Assembly: GCA_964304625.1 (NCBI GenBank)
Contig: OZ199840.1
Coordinates: 3,968,001 to 4,032,000 of the forward strand
Direction: 5' to 3'
DNA from: Kudoa neothunni
Lineage: Eukaryota > Cnidaria
DNA: 64,000 nt
Shown here: piece by piece, positions 37,727-50,570 of the stretch
How positions within the stretch are numbered: the stretch's first letter is position 1
How the letters are laid out: each line of letters opens with the position of its first letter
Translations under genes and position numbers: made by a program
The notes under the pieces: generated by a model
Database searches by the model: none
The model's input: the letters and a program-made list of their open reading frames with translations, nothing else
Told to the model about the DNA's origin: nothing

Positions 37727-40700
37727 ATGGATATCACTAATATTCTCCAGGCCACAGTGTCAAATGGTAGGTTTTTGTTATAAGATTGGATTAAGAAATA
37801 TCACTGAATTTCAATAATGTCGTTCTATCGATCACTCTAATCAATATTACCTAGTTCAACGGGAGAGAGATGATGCATTGAGGTTTTTGGAGGAAGCATC
37901 ACTCAACAATTGGGTAGGTTTGTGTTTTACGCTGATAAAGTGCTTAATTGTCTTCCATTTCAAATAGGATGGTTTGTTGGTGACACTTTCGAATTATGTT
38001 GCGGATTCATCCAACCCGGTGTTATTCCGAACTGCGGCCGGAATTCACTTTAAAAATTGTTTATCCTCAAAAAATAAAAACATATACAAAAATATATGCA
38101 ATCGCTGGATGATGCTTCCGGTAGAAACGCGCCAAAACATAAAACAACATTTGTTACGAGCACTTAACGAGGCCACCGTGAAATCTACGTTCATTTCCCA
38201 GGTATTTAATGCAGCATTTCTTTGATTATTATTTTCTGTCTGATTTTTCTGTTAGTGTATTGCTAGTATTGTGGCAATAGAGTTTCCACAGAAAGAATGG
38301 TTTGATCTATTGCAGATTTTTCTCGCTATTATTAAAAACGAAACCGTATCTGTTGTGGTGAAATTTAGTGTGTTGGAGTGTGTGGATTTTATCTGCCAAG
38401 ATTTGGTAATGAATGTCATAATTGCGTCCGGAACCAAAAAATATCTCTAATTAATATTTATCTGTAGGCGTTGTATATTTTGGAGCCGGTCTCCGGACAA
38501 ATATTTGATATTATTATCACCGCAATAAACAAATATCCTGAATGCATGTATATTTTAGTGATAAATTAAATGTTTATTGAATATCATTCATCTTGCATGT
38601 GTATGTATATGTGTGTGTGTGTGTGTGCGTTTAGTGAAATCAACCTCTTCTCCATGCGAGCTATGTTGAGTGCCGTAAAATTCGCCTCCAAGGAATTCTC
38701 AAATGTGGAACACAGGAATCACCTCATGGAAGTTACTTGTAAAGCCACTCAATCCACTAATATGGAGGTATTGTTTTTTGTGGTCTAATCACATTGTAAC
38801 AAAATGTGTAGATAAGTGTCTGTGCTATGCAAACGTTGGTTCGTATTGTTTCTTTCTATTATCACGTGCTCGAAAATTATATGAATGCTTTGTTTCAAGT
38901 TGATTGGTTGGATTGTGTGCTTTTAATTTTAATCCCTATATTAGATCACCATGGCAGCAATTAAGAGTAATTGTGATGAGCTTATACTACAAGGGATTGA
39001 ATTTTGGTCTACATTGTGCGACGAAGAAGTTGAACTTAACGAAGCTGTTCGAGTAATTTTATTAGTCTATCAAATCGACTTCTGTCTGACACCACATGAC
39101 TCATGATTACTTAATTGGGATTGAATAAAATTAATTGTTCATTCTAGAATGGAATAATCGAACAGGCCAATGGAAGCAAGATGTATGCCATGGGATCGTT
39201 GGAGTATTTGTTGCCATTATTGTTTGAAAAAATAGTTGAGGAGGTGAGTTGCGCGGATTTAATTGATAAAACTTTTGTCGTGTTTCTTCGAAATAATTCC
39301 GACCTATTATAACTAATTGTTTTGTATTAACTAAATTACAACTTCAATTAAAGTTCTAATAACGTTTTCAACTTGGAATCAACATAATACTAGGACTTAA
39401 TTTCGAAGAATAATTGGACATTATGTATGCTGCGCGCGCTTTGTTGATTTTTTATGCTCCTTAATATGTTATTATCCATGTAGGACGCTAATATTGATGA
39501 CGATGATTGGAGACCGTCAAAAGCCGCGGGTGTTTGTATTATGCTGCTTGCGGTGAATATTGGAAATCCCATTGTTTCTTATGTGATGAACTTTGTGTCC
39601 CAAAATATCAATAGTCCCAAATGGGAACGACGAAATGCGTCTTTGTTGGCATTTGGATCAGTTCTTCATGGTCCTGATCCCGAAATTTTTATGCAGACTA
39701 TCATGTCAATAATTCCCACTATTCTGCAACTGATGAACGACCCTGTGCCCTCTGTTTGTGATTCTAGTGCCTGGGTGCTGGGAAGAATATTTGAATACGT
39801 AAGTTTCGTTGTTATTCATTCACAAAAAACGAAATCATTTTCTAAAATTACTTCGTTAAATATTGGAATTACTCATTAACATTTTTAATTATTTATTATA
39901 GTTGATTAAGCTATAATAATTTGTGCTTTGCTAAGGCAATTAATCTGCATTGTCATTTCAAAATACTTCCCAGCTTTCTGGTGTTCAGAATTGATATGTT
40001 CAGTTCATAATTGTGTTTATCCCATTATTTTGATTTGATTAAATTAGACTGCTTGAAAATAAATACATAGCAGATGTAATTACGCTTGCGCTAAGTGAGA
40101 AACGGGTTTAATCTATAATAACCCAGAGGAAAAAAACTAAATTACATTAGTGAAATAATGAATTTTATTTGTATTCTAAGTTTTAAGTGCATAATGTGGA
40201 TATTTCCTCGAGATATTGGAGGTCATAATATTTTTATAATTCATACAAACCTCTGATTCGGCTCATTTTTATGCTCATGTTATCGTTGGAATTAAAACTG
40301 GGGTTACAAAACCTATACTTTAAATTTTTTCTAGGTTTTAACAAGATAGTTTATATCGGCACTGTGAGTGTAAGTAATATTCGGTTGTTATTAGTTTTGG
40401 CTATATTGATTTGACCTCTAAGGACAAATTTATGATTCGGGGATAATTTAATATAGCCGATTCTGAAAATTTAAAAATGAATGTTACTTGTGGGTGGGAG
40501 AGAGATTTTGGGTTAAAAATTTTGTCGCACGTGCGTATGTGAATGGTAGAATTAAAATTTACCGCGCAAATAATCACCAATTTCCCAAAAATATAAATGC
40601 AGGTATTGAGGGAAATTAATGGGTATTTTCAAGTTTATTTTACAAATTATAGACCATAACTTTATGAGAAATTTAATTAACGAGTAAAGTTCATTTATTT

Positions 40701-43538
40701 ACTGAACAAAATCATATAGTAACTAAAATAGTTCTTTCAGTTATTTTAAAAATTTTTGCGATAAAAATTAATCCTCTAGTTATAAAATTTATTACTAGTC
40801 CATAAACGATTAAAAATAAAATCGACCTAAGGTGCGTCAGAAGCAAAAATATTATTGTTACCCCCTTTTTTGCAATGTTAGAAAGGATGTTAATGAGGTT
40901 TTAATAAGCTGTGAGTGGGAACTTACGTATTCACTATTTTAACAAAAATACTTTCTGGTTCAAAAATATACAAATTATATTATCAAAATACGATTAAATC
41001 TAAAATGTAAAGGTGCTTTATGATTGAAAAATTACAGTAATGCTTCAATATCAACTGGTTTTCTCTAAGGAGTGCACCCTTCTAAAAATAGACGTGCTGT
41101 TTGATTGCCCTAAAAACTTTCTTTGGATTGAATTATTCTTAGATTAACGAAAACTGTGAAAATATCGGTTAAATCGAATAAACCAATAATTTCTTATTAA
41201 CTTACATACCACGTATTGAGGGGGTTCTGTATTTAGTGCGAAAGTAATCGTGAATATAAAATCTTAAATTACGTATAGATTGCGGCATCGCATATTCTCA
41301 TGCAGCTTCTATATCATAATGAATTATTTTTATCGCTAAAAATTATATATTGATTTGAATATTAACCTTAAGGTCTGACTGGGGATAAGGAATAATTAGG
41401 TTAACAAGAACTTAAACATTGTTTAAAAAATTATCTCAATTGATATATTTGGTAAAAAGAAATTTTCATTCAAGAAGTTATCATAAAAATTTAATCATTT
41501 GAAAACTTTACACACATCATACATCGTTTTTAGAATGCGTATTGAGATAAAGACCCAAATTAATCCAACATGGCAACAATTTTAAGCTCGAATTATGTGT
41601 TTTCTTTAAAGTGATCATAATCTATTTTGCTTAACTATATCCATAACTCTTGAAAAGAGAAAACACAACCCAAATAACTTGTTTATGCTTCAAATCTTAT
41701 GGGAAATGCAACAACTCTTGTAAATGTGACGTTCATAGTTTTATTTGTCTTAAAGTAACCTTTAACAGGCATATGTAAAATTTTTAGAACATTCTACACC
41801 ATAGTTAAGAGACTCTTTTCCTATATAATGAGTAAAAAGTTCATTTTAATTGGCTATCACTCCGAAGTAAACCAATATCAATACTATTCAGGTACTTTTA
41901 ATATGCTTATTGATACAGTCAACCGGAAAATACCTTATTTCTGACTGCAGTATTGATTTCATTTATACCTCTAAGTAAATGAACGATTTTTATTAATGGT
42001 ATTATCTATTCAAATGCAAACTAAACGTTGTATTTAAAAAAAGTTTCTCAATGGCACATGCGTACTTCTGCGAACACGCACTCTGACAGGCTAAAGAGCT
42101 TATATATATATAGATTATTATGAAATATTTTCAATTATTTTCTGTAATAATTATTATGTTAAATTTGTAAATTATAATTAAGTCGCCATGGTGACGCCCA
42201 ATCATAATTCGAATGCGTTCGATAAAATTCGAATTTTCAAATTTATCCTAAAAAACCTGATTTTTATATTAGATGGAAATTTCGGTGTTAGACATTTTTC
42301 AGCTGCAATATCTTTTGAAGTTTTTAATGTACTAGAAACAACAGAATTTTTTTATTCCGATTTGTTCCGAAGTAATTATTGCTGAAAAATTGCATCTTCT
42401 GTTTAAAATAACTACTCGTTTTTATAACGGAAAAATAAATAATATTCAAAATTTTCTTAATTGTTTTAAGATAATCGTTTATTTTCGAAAATCGGAATTG
42501 TTAACAATTCATTATATTATTGTATATAAGCATAACGTAATAGTACATGATTACAAAACGCCGTCAGTTGTTTTTGAAATGTTATAGTTTCTAATGATAT
42601 CGTGAGTACGCTGTTAACCAGTCATCTATAAAAATGAAATGGATCAATATTTTTACAGAATATTGCACGAACGTAAAATTACTTAATTTTGTACATTCTT
42701 TTATTATTTACAATTAAAACTTGAGATTTTTCTGTTCGTTTGTAATTAATAATTTATTAATTTAAATATTTTAGCGGAGTAGATTACATTTCTTATTTTA
42801 TTTACTATTTCATAAATTAAAATTATAATGATTTATGTTTTTATGATTCGAATTTTTTTACTAATTGTTAACATGAATCTTAGATTCCTTGTATCGCCAG
42901 AAATCAAAATGACGCCGATGTTCTTTCTGCCGCCCTACTTAAGGGTCTTTCTATGCCACATAATATCGCCAGCAACTGTTGCTGGGCGATATCCATCTAT
43001 ATGCGCTCGATTTACGAATATCAACAACAGCTGGATAGACCAGGTGCAGCAGATGCGACCACGGATGCTTCCTCCGAACGACCCCAAACCAGTCTCATTT
43101 CGAAGACGTTCGATATATTTGCGAAAGCCATTTTCGACACTATCGACCGTTCCGATGTCAACATGAGCTCGTTGAGGACTATGGCTTTTGATGCACTTAT
43201 GTCCCTCATCAAATATCATCCAAAGGTAAGGTTCGATTGCACTTTCTCTATTCAACTCTAATTTGAATAAATCAGAGTTGAATGATTTTACAACGTTGTC
43301 GCTTTGCAGTTTGTGGTCATTATTAATTTCCTATTAATTTTGTAGGATCGCTATCAAAGTGTTGAAAACATTGTCGGCCTTATAATTCAACGTTTGGTGC
43401 GCATTCTTTCGATGAAGGGACAAATTCACTCCCCTGATGAAATGATGCAATTCACAGAAATACTTTCGTTGATTTGCGCTTGTCTACAGGTAATATAACG
43501 ATGTGACAATTGTTGCTTCATTCTTACATATCATCACT

Positions 43539-43578
<40 letters not shown>

Positions 43579-44701
43579 CATACAATAGGTTGCATTCAAT
43601 GTGATCAAACCTGAATCGTTGGTCCCCGCCTTCGAACAGACCCTCCCACTTTTCCTTGACATGCTACAATCTGCGAAGAGCTCCGCTGTCGAAGAAGATG
43701 TACTACTTACCCTAAGTACCACTGTATCAGGTAAACTAGAATGAGTCCAAGCTTGTTTTTGCCGACATTCGTGTCTCGTGGAATCAGTTGATTTTTATTT
43801 ATGATCGATAGTGCTTGACAGACAGATTGTTCCATATATCGACAAAATTATGCCTTTGGTTGCACCGGGAATGGTAATGTTAAATGAAGTTGAAGTTTGC
43901 GTAGCCACGATCAATCTTATGGGAGACATTGCAAGAACTGTTGGTGTTGGGTTCGAACCATATGCTGAACGTTTCCTTTCCACTGCACTCACAATCATAA
44001 ATGTATTGATATTTTTATTTTTAACGTTAATTTAATTGTACCGATTGACTCGTATTTCACGCTCAAAATTATAGACACCTGACGTTAGTTACAAAATTTT
44101 GGCAGCAGTTTTTCATACTACCGGCGATATTGCCTTTGCACTTGGTCCTAAATTTGAACTGTATGCTGTGCCAGTGTTAACCTGTGCTCTTCAAGCCTAC
44201 TCCATACCATTTGTAGAAGTAATCCCTATATGTCTTAACTCATTACTATTCATATATCACAATGTAGGTAGAAGATTATGATCTAATCGATGACTTAAAT
44301 TATGTACGGGAAGCATGTTTACAGGTCTACATTATGACCATCCAAGGAACTTATGTGGAAATTAAAAAGAAGCTTGGTAACCCATTTAACAAATATATGT
44401 TTGATTTTTAATATTTTTCGTAGGAGACGTTAGCTCCTTGACCAAACTCATTGTCAACCTTGTTACTGGAGTAAGACGCACTATCTCAGATCCCAACTGC
44501 AGTGACAAATTTGTAAATCTTGTGTGCGGATTCTATGGAGACCTAGTTCTGTTGTATGGGAAAGAGCTTTCCGGTATCATCGAGATCAGTCCAGTTGTTG
44601 AATTTTTACGAGAGCACGCCAGCAACAGCAACAACTCCTTGTCTCAATCTTCCGCTTGTTGGGCATATGATCGATTTCTAGAAAACAAACTTGTCAGTTA
44701 G
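37727..44701 (+). CDS. KPNB1: Importin subunit beta-1 (karyopherin beta-1)
   Basis: Sixteen exons: 37727-37766, 37855-37913, 37968-38201, 38256-38405, 38468-38547, 38635-38767, 38945-39052, 39148-39243, 39484-39798, 42884-43225, 43346-43489, 43589-43730, 43812-44002, 44075-44218, 44268-44376 and 44424-44701. They sum to 2565 nt (854 aa; human protein 876). The protein is a stack of HEAT repeats that carries importin-alpha or cargo through the nuclear pore and is released by RanGTP. Recognition rests on collinear landmarks along the length: [37 protein letters not shown], the acidic loop [25 protein letters not shown] and [15 protein letters not shown]. All introns are GT...AG; 14 of 15 are 47-240 nt, while intron 9 is 3085 nt and holds repeat A. 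The exon 14/15 junction is slightly ambiguous because GTAGAA is repeated there. A single-copy housekeeping gene is expected. Confidence 0.95.
38599..38626. repeat. GT microsatellite in importin intron 5
   Basis: An eight-unit GT run (38611-38626) preceded by imperfect GTAT units lies just before the intron's acceptor site. Confidence 0.8.
40380..42115 (+). repeat. Dispersed repeat A, copy 2, in importin intron 9
   Basis: Aligns with 6450-7262 over about 0.8 kb (40560-41345) and continues left and right. The left part shares a block (ending near TTACCGCGCAAATA) with 34880-35010 and 50440-50560. The right part (ATTAGGTTAACAAGAACTT onward) matches the weak copy around 59145-59200. The stretch ends near 42110 with GCGTACTTCTGCGAACACGC followed by a TATATATATA run; a similar end flanks the MULE-like element at 26570-29490. 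It accounts for about half of the unusually long intron. No coding frame was recognised. Confidence 0.65.
43542..43574. repeat. TA microsatellite in importin intron 11
   Basis: An uninterrupted (AT)n run of about 16 units, followed by CATACATACA, lies close to the acceptor of intron 11. Confidence 0.85.
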
Positions 44702-45018
44702 TTCGATTACGGATATTGTATAGTCTTTATGGATGTAATGTTTGATGGCGGTTGTTTTAACGTATTTAATGAGGCGTATCACTCTGCGTGTTTACCGCCT
44801 GTAACTAGACGAAATGATTTTTCGTGATTTACTAAATTTCTCTTTAAAATCGGATTTTTTATTTTTCTCGTGTCTATGTAAGTTAGTCTTTGGGGCGTGG
44901 GTTATTTTTGAGTTGAGCAATGCCACCTAAATTTATCTTATATCCTGAGCTTATGCTATAAAATTTGTTAAACTGTTTATTTACTATACTTACTGATATT
45001 TTATGATTAAGTTTTTAA

Positions 45019-45403
45019 CCCCCTAAGGTATCAAACAACAAACTACCTCCGAAGATTTTGGAATGAAATTCACCCCAGAGTTTTTTAAGTCAATTTAAAC
45101 AAAAAATTGTAATACATTTGTTCTTAAAACATTATATACTTTTCCACATTACATGCAGAGAGAATTGTCATTACTCACATTAATAATCCTTATAAAAATT
45201 ACACGGCGTAAGTCATCAATTCTTCGGTAACACACAAAAGTAAAAAATGTAATTACGATGTATTTGATTTTAATTTCTAACTTATTTATTTTTTAATAGA
45301 ATGAGTTAAGATAGAATTCATTTTGAATAATAAACACATTTTTGGATGAATAATTAAGTAAAAATTGTGTTAGGGTGAATTTCACCCAAAATCCTTAGAG
45401 GGT
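45019..45403. mobile_element. piggyBac-like MITE, 385 bp
   Basis: Flanked by TTAA on both sides (45015-45018 and 45404-45407). Ends are CCCCCTAAGG and, on the complement, CCCTCTAAGG, with a further inner inverted block TGAAATTCACCC shared by both ends. TTAA targets and CCC-starting ends are the mark of piggyBac. There is no transposase inside. Confidence 0.75.
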
Positions 45404-45550
45404 TAAAAACGCAAGTTGTATCCTTGATTGAGTTTTATAAAATAGTGCATCATTTTTTAAGATTATTACCTAGCTTTCATCAGTAAACATTCAATTTTTA
45501 CTCCTAGCGACAGAAAAAACTGTCTGTATTTTGGATGATGCGGATTAATA

Positions 45551-46236
45551 CAGTGGGTGACCACTCGTTCGTAATTTCTAAGATTGTGCGCGCGGTACTA
45601 AGGAAGATACAATGCTATAAATTAAATAAAAGATAATTTATTTTTTGGTAAATTTCTTAGTTATAATAATATTTTTAAATTTTCTGACGTTTATAGTATG
45701 TACTTCTCGTTCAATATCCGTTTGATGTTTATAACTATTTCTACCGTGATGTTTCAAATGTTTTAAACCAGATAAATGGGAGAGGAGAAATTTTGAATGG
45801 GATAATTCTTCGTCCCATGCCATAAAATTTTCGAAGTTTTTCTTTCGTCTTTGTTACAATTACCATCACTAATAAAATCACTAATATCTGCGTCATTTTT
45901 AATATTGTTTCCGCTACAAGCCTTCGCTGGTTTTGGAAAAACCTTACTATTTTATATTTATCTTTTAAGTCCTAACTCAATTTTCATATCTGTCCTTCAT
46001 TTTATCACCAATAGAAGACAGAAAACTCAACGCACCTGAAAAAGTTACGAACCACACGTCACTACAATATAATCCAGAATAAACCTAATGAATTAATTTA
46101 AAAATATTTTATTTATATTCATAATGATCAATTAAATGTTTCTAAATAGTTCAAGAAGTAAATACCTTATTAGAATCTTATTTGTACGTTAATTTTGTAA
46201 TATTCCCTCAAATTACGAACTATACGTCATTCACTG
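45551..46236. mobile_element. Mariner-like non-autonomous TIR element, 0.69 kb
   Basis: The left end CAGTGGGTGACCACTCGTTC and the right end (complement) CAGTGAATGACGTATAGTTC are each followed by GTAATTT; about 21 of 27 positions agree. TA precedes the left end. Another related end, complement TGACGTGTGGTTCGTAACTT, lies at about 46035-46060, so a smaller element or an internal duplication is nested. Two 61-62-codon frames inside have no recognisable motif. The ends resemble those of the element at 22225-23455. Confidence 0.5.
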
Positions 46237-46239
46237 TTT

Positions 46240-46500
46240 TTCCTAAGGACTGGCTATATTTTAAACACCTGATAATCCCCTCGCAGCGATGGCATTTCTC
46301 AGGAAATGAATTTCTCGAAACGTGAATTATATATTTTCGTAAAATTTTATGTTTCAGTTTATATTTAGTTAATTTACTTTTTTTATAATTTTTTAAGTTT
46401 TGAAAAGTTAAGATTTTGACGTAAATATCGATCATGTAATCAAAAATAATATTTTTGACCTATGAAACTATTATATTGTATTTTAAGATTATTAACAAGT
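46240..46500 (+). repeat. Dispersed repeat B, copy 1
   Basis: Shares ACCTGATAATCCCCTCG and the following AT-rich order of blocks (AATTTC.C, TTATATATT, AGTTAAGATTTTGA) with 50020-50250 and, reversed, with 50880-51075. Not classified. Confidence 0.5.
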
Positions 46501-47693
46501 AATAGTTGTAGTTATGAACAAACATTTTTATAATATCAATTTGAATTGCGCGTCCAGGCTGCACTGTTATGGTTTCTGAGCTTGAAAATGTTTGAGATTG
46601 GAACTTAATTAAAATCACATAGGTGTTGGAGAGTTAGATATTTAACGACGATTCGTTTTAATAAGAAAGATGGAAGATTTGACCATATATAAGTATTACA
46701 AATTATTCTTTAATTTATTTTCTTCCTTTGAGGGTTAAGGTTGTCATATTGAATGCTTCCAAGGCTTACTTATTTATAGCTATTTAACTCCAAATTCCGT
46801 GAAACAATATTTAATTGTTAGCTGTAAAAATTACATCGTTAATAAATATATTTATATTTTATAAAATATTTAGCTTTTCATTGACCAATGCCAATTGCAT
46901 GTACGAAAGCTCTTTAACCAAAGGTTATTCTTTTGCACAATTTTTTTAAAGAATTGGTGACTAGTGTGTGTAAATCACATTTTGGGAAGAAATTCAAATA
47001 TTAAGAGGGTTTTTAGTAGGGTTAATTTTTATTAAATGAATTAAGAAGCGATCCAAGAAACCACCTACCACGATGCCAATTTTTCCCTCCACAATGAGAT
47101 AAAGAAATTAGCTCGATATGTATAGTTTATAATAGTTTTTGTGGCGGTGAGTTCATTTCCAAAAATGTGTTAGCTCTTAAAATTGATAATATTCGAAATG
47201 TCTGTTTTCTAAAATAAATATCATTTTGTCGATAAAAAAACTTCCAATTTATTACCCCGTCTGAATATATACGGATTTATCTATTCTCTTTGATCGGATT
47301 AAATGTATTTTTAATATAACTAATTTTTTTATTCTATGAATGATCGGCTAAAATTAAATCAGTGTATTTAGGACAATATTTTAATTCAAAATTATATAAA
47401 AATCGTTGAGATGCATTATACCTCATAAATAATTGGTAATTGTAAGTTTTTCTACCATTCGAGGGATAAATGCACATTGGGAAAAACATTTGAATAATTT
47501 ACGCACTATTAAATTAAGAGAGTATTTATATTTTAATTAATCAAAAGAAATACAAGGATCAAATACGAAAAATTAAATGTAAAAAAGAAAAAATATAAAT
47601 ATTTTTTATTAGAAAATTCATCCCTCATATAGTACCTCTATTTTATTCATACCTATATAACAAATTAATTTTGTTTTTTCATTAATATTTATT
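46501..47693. other. AT-rich spacer downstream of the Kunitz gene
   Basis: No coding signal. A TTTATT on the plus strand at about 47684-47689 gives an AATAAA on the minus strand just past the Kunitz stop codon and may be its poly(A) signal. Confidence 0.4.
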
Positions 47694-49313
47694 TTACCGG
47701 CAATTAAGAAATAGAAAATGATAACATTTTAACTTGGGTTTTTCAGAAGTTGCGCCTGCCTTGTTTTGTACATCCTGAACTTGGGCAATAACTCCATTAG
47801 ATCCTGTATTACTTCCGACACTTACTACGCTTCCGTTCGCCGAAACATCTTCCGAAGGGCTACTTGAATGTACTTGTTCGCTTTGAACATTTAAACTTTC
47901 TCCATTGCTCTGAGTTGGGTTTCGAACCTCAGGCTGATTGAGGAGGGCAGCAGCGGTTGTCAATGGTGCTGTGCAAATAGCATTGCAGGCAACTTCACTT
48001 ATAAAATTATTCAGGTTCATTTCCTTTCCATTAAATTTAAACTTTTTGCACGACCCAGTGTTTCCTTCGGACTTTTCATAGTAAAATCGATTTAACTGGT
48101 ACATATCGCCTGCATTAGCATCTCCAACCTTTGGTTGATTACACACGTCAACAGCTTTCAGTTCCCCAATATGGGCAGCTATTTTATTTTATAATATAAA
48201 GAAATTAAATATTTCATTTTTAGTTGATAGAATACTTGCAGGACAAAAACTTGCACACAATTCCACCGAACTAAATATATTATTTTCGCCATCGTCAAGT
48301 TTGAAAGTTTGATCAGGAGTTTCGGATAAGAATGGTAAGCAAGCTTTTCTCGTTTTGTTAAAATAATAATATTCTTTTACGTTGGTTTCAGTAACAACTT
48401 CCGTTTGGGGTGTAATTTGAAAGGGAGCAGTTTGGTCGCATGCAGCGACATAGTCGGCTACATTTGATTATGGCGCCAATCGTAATCAAATAAATACTTA
48501 TGCATGTATCTGTGCAAGTCGGTAGATCATCAAAATAGCCTCGCTGAGCATTTTCACCAACAGCAGCATATACGCATTTCCTTTTGTCTTTATGAAGAAC
48601 AACACCCATTTTTGGAGTTACACTATCTACTTCTGCCGCAAAAAGACAGTCAAATTTATTTGGAGTTTTAATGAGCGTTTCTTCATTAGTTCCTTCTGCG
48701 ACAATGCCATTCTTTTTATCTAAATAATTTAGTATCAAATTTCTACGCTTAAATAATTTTATTCGAATTACTTCGACAGGCGTTTTCACATTCAGTTTTT
48801 GTCTCGAAATTATTAGCATTTCCACCACATCCAGTGTATTTGAACTGATAACAAGAATTTGTAGCACCGTTATTGACTGCAGATGCTGAGTAATACCATC
48901 TAATCAATTTTTCGCCATCTGGTAAATTACAAGAACCTGGCTTTTTTGGTAATGCACAGGCACTTGATTTTTCTTCAGGTGTAAAATTAACTAGTGATAG
49001 CGTTAAAATCTGCTAATAAAATATGATTTACGATGGTTTTCACATACAGCTTTTGACACAAAATTGTTAAAATTTCCAAGTGACCCCAAATATTTAAAAG
49101 GTTTGCATTTTGCCGTTTGAATATCAACGTACCATCTGTCAACTACAGCTGCAGCTTGTTGGTCAGGAGTCATCCAGGAGGGAGGTGCACCCTCGTCTTT
49201 GGCATAAGAATCCAACGCTCGTTCTATGCGAACATAATTGTATTTATATAATTGTTGTTACTACCAAGTGAAACAGTCACCAAAAATAAAGAAAATAAAA
49301 CAACGCTAAGCAT
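47694..49313 (-). CDS. Secreted five-module Kunitz-domain protein, 462 aa
   Basis: Six exons on the minus strand: 49313-49265, 49223-49032, 48990-48772, 48719-48498, 48457-48236 and 48178-47694. Introns are 41, 41, 52, 40 and 57 nt, all phase 1. The total is 1389 nt. Exon 1 encodes the signal peptide (MLSVVLFSLFLVTVSL) and each later exon one Kunitz module. Module 2 keeps all six cysteines (CALPKKPGSC...SCYQFKYTGCGGNANNF...CENAC). Modules 3, 4 and 5 keep four, lacking the pair equal to BPTI C14-C38, and module 1 keeps only two. The last exon adds a 90-residue Ser/Asn/Val-rich tail. Kunitz domains inhibit serine proteases or block channels; here the P1 residue of module 2 is Asn, so trypsin inhibition is doubtful. 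Use in host-parasite or digestive protease control is inference. Confidence 0.85.
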
Positions 49314-50019
49314 TTATTATTAATTCAAATAATACACATTCGTTTCTTTACGAAGCAACAGTACTAATTGATTAGAGAATAATTTTTATATCAATTGATT
49401 TACCAATAGAATAACTTTAATCTGTTAATAATATTATAGCATTCATGTGAAAATTTTGATTTAATAATATTAACAAAACATAATAATTTAAACGCGTATT
49501 ATTTACTAAATTTATAAAAATACAACAAATTTACGTCAAATTTTTTTTATATTGTTATTAAATCAATTTTTATTGTAATAGTTCATTTATCGTTATTCTA
49601 AATGATTTATTAGAAACTACCTGCGATGAAATGTCTTCGTTAATGAAATTCCCCTACAGTAAAACTAGGTATTTCAAAATAACTCAAAACACACCCATAA
49701 TAATTATTTCTTAAAGCACCCGTTCAAGGATAATATTTATATAACTATTATAACTTTTTATGGTATACATATCATATTATTTGATTCCTTTTAAATTCTA
49801 ATATGAATTACCTAATTACACATAGGAGCATTAAAAAATATGAGTTTCCATCTACTTAATTATTTTTTTATATAAATAAATATAATCATCTATTCCGAAT
49901 AGAACAGATTCGAGCATTAGAAGCTATAGCTCATTAGATAGTGGGAATTGGTTGAGCCAAGTTTTATAATACCTTATGATATGCAGTCTCTTCATAAAAA
50001 TAATAGGAAATGGCAGTAT
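49314..50019. other. Upstream flank of the Kunitz gene
   Basis: Very AT-rich. No separate feature was found before repeat B copy 2. Confidence 0.4.
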
Positions 50020-50250
50020 CTCAGTTACCTGATAATCCCCTCGAGGCATTGTCTATATCTCGAGTACTGAATTTCCCTAAAATTATATTATATATTATGA
50101 TGAAATCATATTTTTCAACTAATCTTTGATTAATTTAATTTTCATATAACTTATTAATAATTTGTAAAAGTTTATATTTTGATACATTCGATCATCCTGA
50201 TATCAACAATAGATACGTGTCTCCCATTTAAATCTAACATTTTACAAACT
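50020..50250 (+). repeat. Dispersed repeat B, copy 2
   Basis: Contains ACCTGATAATCCCCTCGAGG followed by TATATCTCGAGTACTGAATTTCC and TTATATTATATATTATGAT. It aligns with copy 1 at 46240 and, in reverse, with copy 3 at 50880-51075. Confidence 0.5.
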
Positions 50251-50439
50251 ATTATTTTTTTAATAAATAAAATAGATTTATTAACTATGTAATTTTTACC
50301 ACTAAAAATTAAATATTTTGTTCTTACGAAATTTTGCCTTCCACGAATTTAAATAAGACATCGAAGTATTTAATAGGAAGTGGTTATTGACACGATCATA
50401 ATATCCAGGTAGGTATAATTAAATAAAGCAGATTCTGAA

Positions 50440-50570
50440 AAATAAACTTTATAGATCAATTATAAATAGGAGTTAACGGGATTAAAAATGTGAATCAAGC
50501 ACACGTAATTGTCATTGTAGATTAAAAACTTCCGTGTAGATAGCCAGTGCCTATTTAATATGGCAATGTT
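50440..50570 (+). repeat. Fragment of the repeat A left block
   Basis: GATTCTGAAAA.., GGGATTAAAAATGTGAATCAAGCACACGTAA and CTTCCGTGTAGATAGCC recur in the same order at 40455-40580 and, in part, at 34910-35010. Confidence 0.45.

Noticed and set aside
42188-42587. Two open frames in importin intron 9 as intronic genes
   Set aside because: Low-complexity composition and no motif. The importin reading resumes cleanly at 42884.
43542-43574. TA run as an origin or regulatory element
   Set aside because: A plain dinucleotide microsatellite inside an intron explains it.
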